A stretch of DNA of 5,523 nt. It comes from an uncultured Chloroflexota bacterium (GTDB taxonomy: Bacteria; Chloroflexota; Anaerolineae; Aggregatilineales; Phototrophicaceae). The stretch spans positions 1 through 5,523 of the forward strand of contig CAIVEA010000835.1 in assembly GCA_903904765.1 (NCBI GenBank), in the 5' to 3' direction. The translations under genes were made by a program, and so were the position numbers. The notes beneath the pieces are model-generated. The model was not told the DNA's origin, ran no database searches, and saw only the letters and a program-made list of their open reading frames with translations. Every line of letters starts with the position of its first letter. Within the stretch, counting starts at the first letter, position 1. Shown piece by piece: positions 1 to 5,444 of this stretch.

Positions 1-498
1 GAAGTCGGTGACTATGCAGACATATTTGCTGTTGGCTGTATAGCCCAAATCACCCAGTTAGAAGCCCTGTCGGAAGGCCGTTTCAATCTTGTAGCAATCG
101 GAGTTGATCGCTTTCGCATCCTCTCGCTTCACCATCACCAACCTTACCTGACTGGCACAACCGAACCATTCCCCTTTGCGGACAATGACGCGCCCTCGCT
201 CAAAGAACAGGGTAATTTGTTGCGCCCGTGGGTACGAAAATATTTGCATACATTGGCTCAAACGGCGGATATTGCCATTACAAATCAACAACTCACCCAA
301 AATCCGATACGCCTTGCTTACATGGCGGCATTCTTGCTCAATATCCCGTCTTCTCAGAAGCAGGAGTTACTAAGTGAAAACACCGCACAAGTCTTAATGG
401 AACGGTTGCGCGTGTTATATCGTCGGGAAGTCACACTGCTGGATGCCATGTTGCGCCCCCAAGAACCAGATGAATCAGAACCATTTTCTTACAACTAA
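1..498 (+). CDS. LON substrate-binding domain protein (Lon N-terminal-like), 5'-truncated by the window edge
   Basis: The frame is open from base 1 to the TAA at 496-498, giving 165 visible residues and no start codon, so the gene begins outside the window. The fragment carries the second half of a LON substrate-binding domain (Pfam LON_substr_bdg): the hallmark VGCIAQI (about residues 11-17), then EGRFNLVAIGVDRFRIL (25-41), which matches the family's 'GRFn..v.G..RFri' strand. An alpha-helical C-terminal part follows, with the typical LAYMAAFLLNIPSSQKQELL and a closing LMERLRVLYRREVTLLDAML helix. The frame stops right after this helix, so there is no AAA+ ATPase or Lon protease domain. It is the short stand-alone type (usually about 200-220 residues), not Lon itself. 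In Lon the domain binds substrate; the role of free-standing versions is poorly known. It lies 4 bases ahead of the methyltransferase gene, which suggests one transcript. Confidence 0.9.
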   Translation, partial: EVGDYADIFAVGCIAQITQLEALSEGRFNLVAIGVDRFRILSLHHHQPYLTGTTEPFPFADNDAPSLKEQGNLLRPWVRKYLHTLAQTADIAITNQQLTQNPIRLAYMAAFLLNIPSSQKQELLSENTAQVLMERLRVLYRREVTLLDAMLRPQEPDESEPFSYN

Positions 499-502
499 CC
501 TC

Positions 503-1675
503 ATGACAACTATTGAACTCATACTGACAGGCATGGCATTTGGTGGGGATGCAATTGGCAGGCACGAGGGGCAGGCCATCTTCGTCCCGTTCGGCATTCC
601 GGGTGAGCGCGTTCGTGTTCGTATCACCCAGAATAAAGGGCGGTTTGCGCGGGCAGAGATCGTAGATGTCCTCGAACCATCGCCACATCGTCAGTTAGCG
701 CCTTGCCCGCATTATGGACGTTGCGGGGGATGTCATTTCCAGCACATCGATATCGAAAAGCAATCGGCGCTCAAGCAACAAATCGTCAAAGACCAGCTAG
801 AGCGAATCGGGGGCATCAAAGACGCGGTTGTTCATCCCACACTTTTATCCCCTGAACCGTATCACTATCGCTCCCATGTGACTTTCCATATCAATCGCGC
901 CAACCAACCTTCATTCGTGGCGCTGGATGACGAACGGCGACTGATACCCGTTCAAACCTGCTTGCTCATGCGCCCTGAACTAGCCGAATTTTTTTCGCAT
1001 CTGCGCGTTCCTGAACAGGCTAAACGACTGCGGTTGCAGGTGGGGAGCACCGGACATGCACAGGCTTTTGTGATGGACTCGGCAGATGCTGATAACGACT
1101 CCGGCACAGCTAGAGCGCCTGAAACTACATTCACTTACACCATCAAACAATACGAGTTTCGCTGTACGGCGGGAAGTTTCTTTCAGGTTAACCTCCCGCA
1201 AGCCGAAGCCTTAGTGGATACCGTGTTGAAGCAGTTGAAGCTACAGGGGACAGAAACGGTACTTGATCTCTATTCTGGCGTAGGTTTATTCACTGCGTTT
1301 CTGGCGGAATCAGTAGTAGCCGTACATTCTGTCGAAAGTGCATCCTTGTCGGTAGCCGATGCCAAGCATAACTTGTCGGCTTTTAGCAACATCACAATTC
1401 ACGAGGGAACGGCTGAGAGCGTTCTGCCCACCCTACAAGGGTCGTTCGATGCGGCGGTCATTGACCCTCCGCGAACCGGAATGCACCCTACGGCACGAGA
1501 GGCGCTGGTGCGGTTGCGCCCCGAACGCATTGTTTATGTTTCCTGCGACCCTGCTACTTTGGCCCGTGATGCCAAACCCTTCGCGCAGGCTGGTTATAGC
1601 CTACAGGAAGCGCAGCCTGTGGATATGTTCCCGCAAACCTATCACATCGAAACGGTAGCTTTGTTCAGTCGGTGA
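503..1675 (+). CDS. rlmD: RlmD/TrmA-family 23S rRNA (uracil-C5)-methyltransferase
   Basis: Predicted SAM-dependent enzyme that methylates C5 of a uridine in RNA; the family's usual target is 23S rRNA U1939. From the ATG at 503 it is 390 residues. It has an N-terminal TRAM RNA-binding domain (about 2-60), then [4Fe-4S] cysteines C68, C74 and C77 (CPHYGRCGGC), with C153 as the likely fourth ligand. FFQVN lies at 226-230. The Rossmann methyltransferase domain has SAM motif I VLDLYSGVG (253-261), DPPRTG (321-326), the catalytic nucleophile C348 in VSCDPATLARD, and the general base E383 in HIETVALF. All key residues are intact and length is normal. The start at 503 is preferred because TRAM similarity begins there; in-frame ATGs at 443 and 470 would overlap the upstream gene. 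No clear Shine-Dalgarno precedes any of them, so translational coupling is likely. RlmC, RlmCD or TrmA specificity cannot be excluded from sequence alone. Confidence 0.92.
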   Translation: MTTIELILTGMAFGGDAIGRHEGQAIFVPFGIPGERVRVRITQNKGRFARAEIVDVLEPSPHRQLAPCPHYGRCGGCHFQHIDIEKQSALKQQIVKDQLERIGGIKDAVVHPTLLSPEPYHYRSHVTFHINRANQPSFVALDDERRLIPVQTCLLMRPELAEFFSHLRVPEQAKRLRLQVGSTGHAQAFVMDSADADNDSGTARAPETTFTYTIKQYEFRCTAGSFFQVNLPQAEALVDTVLKQLKLQGTETVLDLYSGVGLFTAFLAESVVAVHSVESASLSVADAKHNLSAFSNITIHEGTAESVLPTLQGSFDAAVIDPPRTGMHPTAREALVRLRPERIVYVSCDPATLARDAKPFAQAGYSLQEAQPVDMFPQTYHIETVALFSR

Positions 1676-1678
1676 AGT

Positions 1679-2575
1679 TTATGGCAGACTGCGCGGATCG
1701 AACGCATCGCGCAGGCCATCTCCGAGGAATGACACCGTGAGGACGATGAGCATCAAGGCCGCACTTGGCAAAAACACTTGCAGTGGATTTGCTTCGAGGA
1801 AGGGCATTGAGTCCACAATCATTTTGCCAATGCTGGGATCGGGTGGCTGAATGCCAAGACCAAGTAGGCTCAACACTGCTTCATTGACTACTACGCCCGC
1901 CACATCCAATGTGCTGCTCACCGCGATTAACCCCGCCACATTCGGCAGGATATGGCGCACCACGATCCAACCGCTGTCGGCCCCCAGTGAACGGGATGCG
2001 ACTGCAAATTCCTGTTCACGCAGCACCAGTACCTGACTGCGAACTAATCGCGCCATCAAAGGCCAGCTCACCAGACTCAGCGAACCCGCCACCAGCAGCA
2101 AACGGCCAATCCCGCCAAAGCGATCTGTCACCGCTGCGCCAAACGCTGCTGCGACGAGTATTGCCAGTAGCAATCCGGGAAACGCAAATAGCATATCGGC
2201 AAGGCGCGTTACCAACACGTCCAGAATGCCGCCAAAGTAGCCCGCCAATAGGCCGAGCGTAGCGCCTAGAAAGATGTTCAACCCTTCGACATAAAAGGCG
2301 ACGATCAGGGACACGCGCAATCCGAGCAGCAAGCGTGCCAGCGTATCCCGCCCTAAATTATCCGTCCCAAACCAGTGTGCAGCCGAAGGCTGTGCATTGA
2401 TCGCTTTGTAGTCCGGCGTGATTGCACTCTGGGCATAGACGAGAGGGCCGATCACGGCAACCACGACTAACAGGAACAGCCCTAATAGACTGAACACACC
2501 TGCGCGGTTAGACCGCAGTCGTAGCCAATATGTCGTCCATAATCCGCGATCACGGTTCAATGACTGTGCGCTCAT
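1679..2575 (-). CDS. DppC/OppC-type peptide ABC transporter permease
   Basis: Inner-membrane permease of a peptide-class ABC importer, 298 residues, the normal length. After a cytoplasmic N-terminus (1-24) comes the first membrane segment (about 25-47), as in the OppC N-terminal domain. The external loop has the family signature WFGTDNLGRD (68-77). Five further hydrophobic segments lie near 88-112, 117-145, 156-175, 212-236 and 266-286. The EAA loop that docks on the ATPase is at about 189-212 (EFAVASRSLGAD to RHILPN). It is followed by EAVLSLLGLGIQPPDPSIGKM (232-252) and the usual C-terminal LGDGLRDAFDPR. It starts 2 bases after the stop of the DppB-type gene and pairs with that protein to form the channel. 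It is the last gene of the operon; no DppD/DppF ATPase follows. Solute specificity (dipeptide, oligopeptide, glutathione, nickel, sugar oligomers) cannot be read from the permease. Confidence 0.95.
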   Translation of the reverse strand: MSAQSLNRDRGLWTTYWLRLRSNRAGVFSLLGLFLLVVVAVIGPLVYAQSAITPDYKAINAQPSAAHWFGTDNLGRDTLARLLLGLRVSLIVAFYVEGLNIFLGATLGLLAGYFGGILDVLVTRLADMLFAFPGLLLAILVAAAFGAAVTDRFGGIGRLLLVAGSLSLVSWPLMARLVRSQVLVLREQEFAVASRSLGADSGWIVVRHILPNVAGLIAVSSTLDVAGVVVNEAVLSLLGLGIQPPDPSIGKMIVDSMPFLEANPLQVFLPSAALMLIVLTVSFLGDGLRDAFDPRSLP

Positions 2576-2577
2576 GC

Positions 2578-3516
2578 TTACCCCTCGACTCGAATGCGCG
2601 GGTCAAGCAAGCCGTATAGCAAATCCGTAACCAGATTCATGATGACAACCGCCGCTGCCAGAATCACCGTTGTGCTTTGAATCACTGGATAATCGCGCTG
2701 TTGAATTGCTTGCACTGATAAGAATCCAATGCCGGGGATGGCGAATATGTTTTCAACTACGAAAGCTCCGGTCACAAGAAAAGCTACCGATGGGCCAACC
2801 ACCGTGAGAATGGGCAAAATTGCGTTGCGGAAGGCATGTACCCACAGGATGCGCCGCTGCATCAGTCCTTTCGCATAAGCGGTTCGCAGGTAATCCTGCT
2901 TCAAGACTTCCAGCATACTCACCCGTGTCAGCCGCGCGATGTAACCAATACTCGCTGCTGCCAGCACAAGCACAGGCATGACCCAGTGTTCAGGTTGCCC
3001 CCATCCCGCAACGGGGAGGGACGGCCACCCTTTCGCATAAAACTGATAATTCACCCAGCGAAAAATAGGGATTAAAACAAAGCTAGGGATGGAATAGAGA
3101 ATCAACATAACCGCCATGCTCAAACGTTCAGCCATTGTGTTCTGCCACAAAGCAGCCCATATGCCAACCGGAACACCAATTGCCAAACTTAAAATCAACG
3201 CCACACCGCCTAGCGAGACGGAAACTGGAACGCCACCGGAGATCATCTCTACCACAGGTCGCCCTTGGTAGCGGAAGGATAGCCCCAGATCACCGCGCAT
3301 CAGCCCGCCCAGATAGCGAAAATATTGTTCATCCCACGATTGATCTAGTCCATAGAGATGCCGCAAACGCTCATACGTCACCTGATCGCTCCTCCCGCCC
3401 ATCATGGACAGGATGGGGTCGCCGGGGGCGAGATAGCCGACCCAGAAGGTGATAAATGTGATGCTGAAGATGACGAACGGTAGGCTAATAAACCGCCGTA
3501 AGATCACTGTCCCCAT
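2578..3516 (-). CDS. DppB/OppB-type peptide ABC transporter permease
   Basis: First permease of the importer, 312 residues from the ATG at 3516, the usual length for DppB/OppB. Visible features in order: membrane segment 1 (about 9-29) followed by the conserved APGDP (30-34); the external YGLDQSW...GDLGLSF block (55-81); hydrophobic segments near 99-122, 132-153, 178-196, 234-256 and 281-302; the EAA loop that contacts the ATPase (DYLRTAYAKG to FRNAILP, 208-235); VENIFAIPGIGFL (254-266); and the C-terminal DLLYGLLDPRIR (298-309). An in-frame GTG at 3579 would add 21 residues without family similarity and put the intergenic hairpin inside the coding region, so the ATG is preferred. Its own Shine-Dalgarno is weak (GAAAGA, 12 bases upstream). 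The gene lies 81 bases after the binding-protein gene and is probably transcribed by read-through from it. Confidence 0.94.
   Translation of the reverse strand: MGTVILRRFISLPFVIFSITFITFWVGYLAPGDPILSMMGGRSDQVTYERLRHLYGLDQSWDEQYFRYLGGLMRGDLGLSFRYQGRPVVEMISGGVPVSVSLGGVALILSLAIGVPVGIWAALWQNTMAERLSMAVMLILYSIPSFVLIPIFRWVNYQFYAKGWPSLPVAGWGQPEHWVMPVLVLAAASIGYIARLTRVSMLEVLKQDYLRTAYAKGLMQRRILWVHAFRNAILPILTVVGPSVAFLVTGAFVVENIFAIPGIGFLSVQAIQQRDYPVIQSTTVILAAAVVIMNLVTDLLYGLLDPRIRVEG
2581..2586 (-). promoter_or_regulatory. Ribosome binding site of the DppC-type gene
   Basis: The minus strand reads GAGGGG-TAAGC-ATG, a good Shine-Dalgarno 5 bases before the ATG at 2575. It lies inside the last codons of the upstream permease gene, whose TAA falls in the spacer. 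Translation of the two channel subunits is therefore probably coupled, which would keep them at equal amounts. Confidence 0.75.
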
Positions 3517-3543
3517 GAAATTGCGCGATCTTTCGATGTACAG

Positions 3544-3577
3544 ATCGGGTTGCCCATCAACCGATGAGCAACCCGAC
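3544..3577 (-). promoter_or_regulatory. Intercistronic stem-loop between the binding-protein and permease genes
   Basis: TCGGGTTGC (3545-3553) is the perfect inverse of GCAACCCGA (3568-3576). In minus-strand RNA the stem continues inward through a G·U pair (3554/3567) and four more Watson-Crick pairs (3555-3558 with 3563-3566) to a GGUU loop, and outward by one G·U pair (3544/3577). That is 15 pairs in all, two of them G·U. The downstream bases are UCUGUACAUCG with no U-tract, so it is not a standard intrinsic terminator. Hairpins at this position in binding-protein operons commonly protect the upstream message from 3' decay or cause partial polarity, so that binding protein exceeds permease. 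That role is inferred here. Confidence 0.75.
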
Positions 3578-3597
3578 ACGTAACGAGAAGGAATGAC

Positions 3598-5199
3598 TTA
3601 CGCGGAAACGTTCAGCGCAGCAAAATCAGGGATGATGAGACCCTGACCATTGAATACTACGCCCTCAACTTTGGGGCTAACCAGAATGTTCAAACGCGGG
3701 TTGAACAGCGGCAACCAGCCGACTTCATTCACCGCGATTTGTTCCGCCTGATTGTACAGTCCCAGACGGGTTTCGACATCACCAGTCAGTACATCAGCCT
3801 GATCGGCAAGTTTGTCGAACTCGGCGTTCGAGTAGTGACCGTTGTTATTGCCCACGTCGGTACGCAACTGCTGCGACAGGAAGTTTTGCGGATCAGGATA
3901 GTCTGCGCCCCACACGCTGTAGTACATCTGGAGGCCGGTTTCCGGGGTCTGAGTGGTTTCGTTCAGCCGTGCGCTGAAGGTACTCAGTTCCAGCGGTTCC
4001 AGCGTTACATCCACGCCGAGGTTTTCTTTCCACATGGCCTGCAAAACCGTGACTACGCGCTCATTATCGCCCTCAACGCCGTAAGTCAGTTTCACTGTGC
4101 CGATGGTTTCCGGGGTGACACCCGCAGCCGCCAGTGCAGCTTTGGCTGCCGCTGCATCAAAGCTCAGCGGGGTGATCGGTAGTTCTGAAGCAGGAATGCC
4201 TAACGGCAGAATTCGATCCGCTGCAACGACTGTAGCTGCCAGTACATCGTTCGCCAGCGTCTGTTTGTCAATCGCCAACGCGAAAGCACGGCGGACATCT
4301 ACGTTGTCAAACGGAGCCAACTTGTTGTTGAAGGCTACATAGCGGACCGCGAACAGCGAAGTCGAGCGGAAATCAGGTTGTCCCTGCGCCTCTGCGACAT
4401 GCACAGAGGGGATGCCGTTTTGCTGGCTGCCCATGATATCCAACTGACCCGTGCGGTACAGTTGATAGGCAGTTTCGCTGTCCTGAATGAAGGGCATAGT
4501 GATCGAAGCCAGCGGGGACTTCTGGTAGTAGCCCGGATTCGGAACGAGGACGATATTCTGACCGTGATTCCATTCTTTCAACTGGAACGGACCACTGCTC
4601 AATGGGTTATTTTCCCACTGAGCATCTGCCGCCACCTGCTTGCTGGAGACGATCTTCGCCGAACCGAACGTCAGTTGGCTCAGGAAGTAAGCCGACGGCT
4701 GAAGAATGCTGATCTGCACTGTCTGATCGTCAATCGCAACCGCGCCCGAAAGCTCGGTCGTGCTGCCAGAGGCCACTTCGTTCGCGCCCACGATATTCGA
4801 CAGGTAGAACGGCCCTGTCCAGCCGCCCGTTGCCGGGTCGAGCGCGTGGGTGAGCGACCACACCACATCCGCCGCCGTCACTGGTGAGCCATCCGAGAAA
4901 GCAGCGCCTTCACGAAGTTTGAAAATGTAGACCAGTCCATCATCCGAAACCGTCCAGCTTTCGGCCAATTCGGGAATGACGCGCAAATCACCATCCAACC
5001 GTACTAAGCCGCCATACAGCAGGCCAATCACGGTAAACCCCTGCGAATCACTGGCCTTTGCGGGATCAAGCGACACGAGATCATTGATACCTTCTAGCGA
5101 CCAACGAAGATTTGCACCTTCCTGCGCTGCAACCGGCACAATCGCCAGAACCAGCATCAAGGAAGCCATCAAGACCATCAGCCAACGCTTTGTGAACAT
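3598..5199 (-). CDS. Family-5 peptide ABC transporter substrate-binding protein (DppA/OppA-like)
   Basis: Exported solute receptor of the importer, 533 residues from the ATG at 5199. The signal peptide has basic KR at 4-5, a hydrophobic core at about 6-22 and a VAA/QEG signal-peptidase I site, probably cutting after A25. There is no lipobox cysteine. The mature part is SBP_bac_5: the signature block AESWTVSDDG...FKLREGAAFSDGSPVTAADVVWSL spans 79-116, with GPFQLKEW (203-210), NVDVRRAFALAIDK (299-312) and the ligand-loop-like SVWGADYPDPQNF (428-440). The length is normal for peptide-type receptors. A strong AGAAGGAG 4 bases upstream fixes the start. Longer versions from 5214 (ATG) or 5283 (TTG) would absorb the Shine-Dalgarno or terminator sequence and are unlikely. 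It is the first gene of the operon, ahead of the two permeases, and lies behind a terminator-containing leader. The ligand is unknown: family members bind di- and oligopeptides, glutathione, nickel chelates or sugars. Confidence 0.95.
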   Translation of the reverse strand: MFTKRWLMVLMASLMLVLAIVPVAAQEGANLRWSLEGINDLVSLDPAKASDSQGFTVIGLLYGGLVRLDGDLRVIPELAESWTVSDDGLVYIFKLREGAAFSDGSPVTAADVVWSLTHALDPATGGWTGPFYLSNIVGANEVASGSTTELSGAVAIDDQTVQISILQPSAYFLSQLTFGSAKIVSSKQVAADAQWENNPLSSGPFQLKEWNHGQNIVLVPNPGYYQKSPLASITMPFIQDSETAYQLYRTGQLDIMGSQQNGIPSVHVAEAQGQPDFRSTSLFAVRYVAFNNKLAPFDNVDVRRAFALAIDKQTLANDVLAATVVAADRILPLGIPASELPITPLSFDAAAAKAALAAAGVTPETIGTVKLTYGVEGDNERVVTVLQAMWKENLGVDVTLEPLELSTFSARLNETTQTPETGLQMYYSVWGADYPDPQNFLSQQLRTDVGNNNGHYSNAEFDKLADQADVLTGDVETRLGLYNQAEQIAVNEVGWLPLFNPRLNILVSPKVEGVVFNGQGLIIPDFAALNVSA

Positions 5200-5203
5200 A
5201 ATG

Positions 5204-5211
5204 CTCCTTCT
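5204..5211 (-). promoter_or_regulatory. Strong ribosome binding site of the binding-protein gene
   Basis: The minus strand reads AGAAGGAG-CATT-ATG, a near-perfect anti-16S match 4 bases before the ATG at 5199. It is the strongest such site seen in the window, fits a receptor made in excess, and rules against the in-frame upstream starts. Confidence 0.9.
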
Positions 5212-5271
5212 CATAGAGACACATAGGGGGCCGCTACACACGACCGGGCGAATAACGCGCACTACACCAAT

Positions 5272-5303
5272 AAAAAGAGCCAATCCCTTATGAAGATTGG
5301 CTC
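5272..5303 (-). terminator. Intrinsic terminator in the leader of the binding-protein operon
   Basis: In minus-strand RNA, GAGCCAAUC (5303-5295) pairs perfectly with GAUUGGCUC (5285-5277). The stem is 9 bp with a 9-base loop (two U·G pairs could close it further), immediately followed by UUUUU (5276-5272) and AUU. This is the standard rho-independent layout, and only the minus strand has the U-tract. It lies 72 bases upstream of the binding-protein ATG. All three minus-strand frames hit a stop between 5509 and 5522, so no sizeable coding region feeds directly into it. It is best read as a leader attenuator of the operon, or as the 3' end of a small RNA. The long tail of a gene beyond the right edge is possible but less likely. 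Confidence 0.8.
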
Positions 5304-5345
5304 AGCGCGTTCAACTCTATCAATCAGCGCGAAGTAACCAACCTC
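5293..5345 (-). promoter_or_regulatory. Possible antiterminator pairing that competes with the terminator
   Basis: In minus-strand RNA, GAGGUUGGUU (5345-5336) can pair over ten contiguous positions with AGCCAAUCUU (5302-5293), using seven Watson-Crick and three G·U pairs. The second segment holds most of the terminator's 5' arm, so this pairing would block the terminator. It is weaker than the perfect 9-bp terminator stem, so it would need kinetic or ribosome help. The pairing is seen in the sequence; the function is inferred. Confidence 0.35.
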
Positions 5346-5359
5346 AGAGGGAGGTTTGG
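5338..5359 (-). promoter_or_regulatory. Upstream leader hairpin (anti-antiterminator candidate)
   Basis: Minus-strand CCAAACCUC (5359-5351) pairs with GAGGUUGG (5345-5338), giving 8 bp with one bulged A and a 5-base loop. Its 3' arm is the same segment that could form the antiterminator, so the two structures exclude each other. The stop codon of the small Cys-rich reading frame lies at its loop and 3' arm (5344-5346). Confidence 0.5.
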
Positions 5360-5403
5360 GCACAACATAGATAGCGACAGTTGCAAGTCATTTTCACGCT
5401 CAT
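5344..5403 (-). CDS. Putative 19-residue Cys-rich leader peptide
   Basis: A short frame from the ATG at 5403 to the TGA at 5346-5344 encodes MSVKMTCNCRYLCCAQTSL, with Cys at positions 7, 9, 13 and 14. It lies upstream of the terminator and ends inside the leader hairpin. A ribosome paused at Cys 13/14 (5367-5362) would cover the 5' arm of that hairpin, freeing its 3' arm for the antiterminator; a ribosome reaching the stop would cover both arms. This is the geometry of amino-acid attenuators. There is no Shine-Dalgarno. However, the predicted promoter would start RNA at about 5403-5405, so translation could be leaderless. A 14-residue frame (5444-5400, beginning MTC) overlaps its start as ATGA. 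Neither matches a known family and the frame may be chance; conservation would decide. Confidence 0.3.
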   Translation of the reverse strand: MSVKMTCNCRYLCCAQTSL

Positions 5404-5444
5404 GCAACCGAGGATAACATTAACCGGGTGAGTGTGCAAGTCAT
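5382..5444. repeat. Paired 10-bp direct repeat TGCAAGTCAT in the leader/promoter region
   Basis: TGCAAGTCAT occurs at 5382-5391 and 5435-5444 on the + strand, 53 bases apart. The core TGCAAG recurs inverted as CTTGCA at 5456-5461, so the right copy and this form a partial dyad (5435-5461). The right copy overlaps the candidate -35. Two copies flanking a promoter suggest an operator. Alternatively the repeat only reflects the duplicated ATG-ACT-TGC (Met-Thr-Cys) codons of the two tiny frames. No regulator family is recognised. Confidence 0.4.
5411..5439 (-). promoter_or_regulatory. Candidate promoter of the transporter operon
   Basis: The minus strand has TTGCAC (5439-5434), a 17-base spacer and TATCCT (5416-5411), with TG one base before the -10 hexamer (extended -10). 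The -35 matches consensus at 3 of 6 and the -10 at 4 of 6. Transcription would start near 5404, giving a leader of about 205 bases that includes both hairpins and the terminator. Promoter consensus in this lineage is not well known to me, so this is tentative. Confidence 0.3.

Noticed and set aside
443..502. Earlier starts (443, 470) for the methyltransferase
   Set aside because: The added residues overlap the LON-domain gene and precede the start of TRAM-domain similarity; the ATG at 503 gives the normal family N-terminus.
1909..2262. A 117-codon + strand frame opposite the DppC-type gene
   Set aside because: It lies fully inside a well-supported permease gene, and its Pro/Arg/Ser-rich composition is typical of antisense translation.
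3517..3579. GTG start at 3579 for the DppB-type permease
   Set aside because: The added 21 residues are not hydrophobic or family-like, no ribosome site precedes the GTG, and they are encoded by the intercistronic hairpin.
4378..4887. A 169-codon open frame on the + strand, antisense to the binding-protein gene
   Set aside because: It is out-of-frame shadow coding of a clear SBP_bac_5 gene, with low-complexity Arg/Leu/Ala composition and no recognisable domain.
5200..5283. N-terminal extension of the binding protein from 5214 (ATG) or 5283 (TTG)
   Set aside because: It would translate through the terminator stem or the strong Shine-Dalgarno and place 5-28 extra residues before a complete signal peptide. 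The RR at residues 2-3 of the 5214 version does not form a Tat motif.
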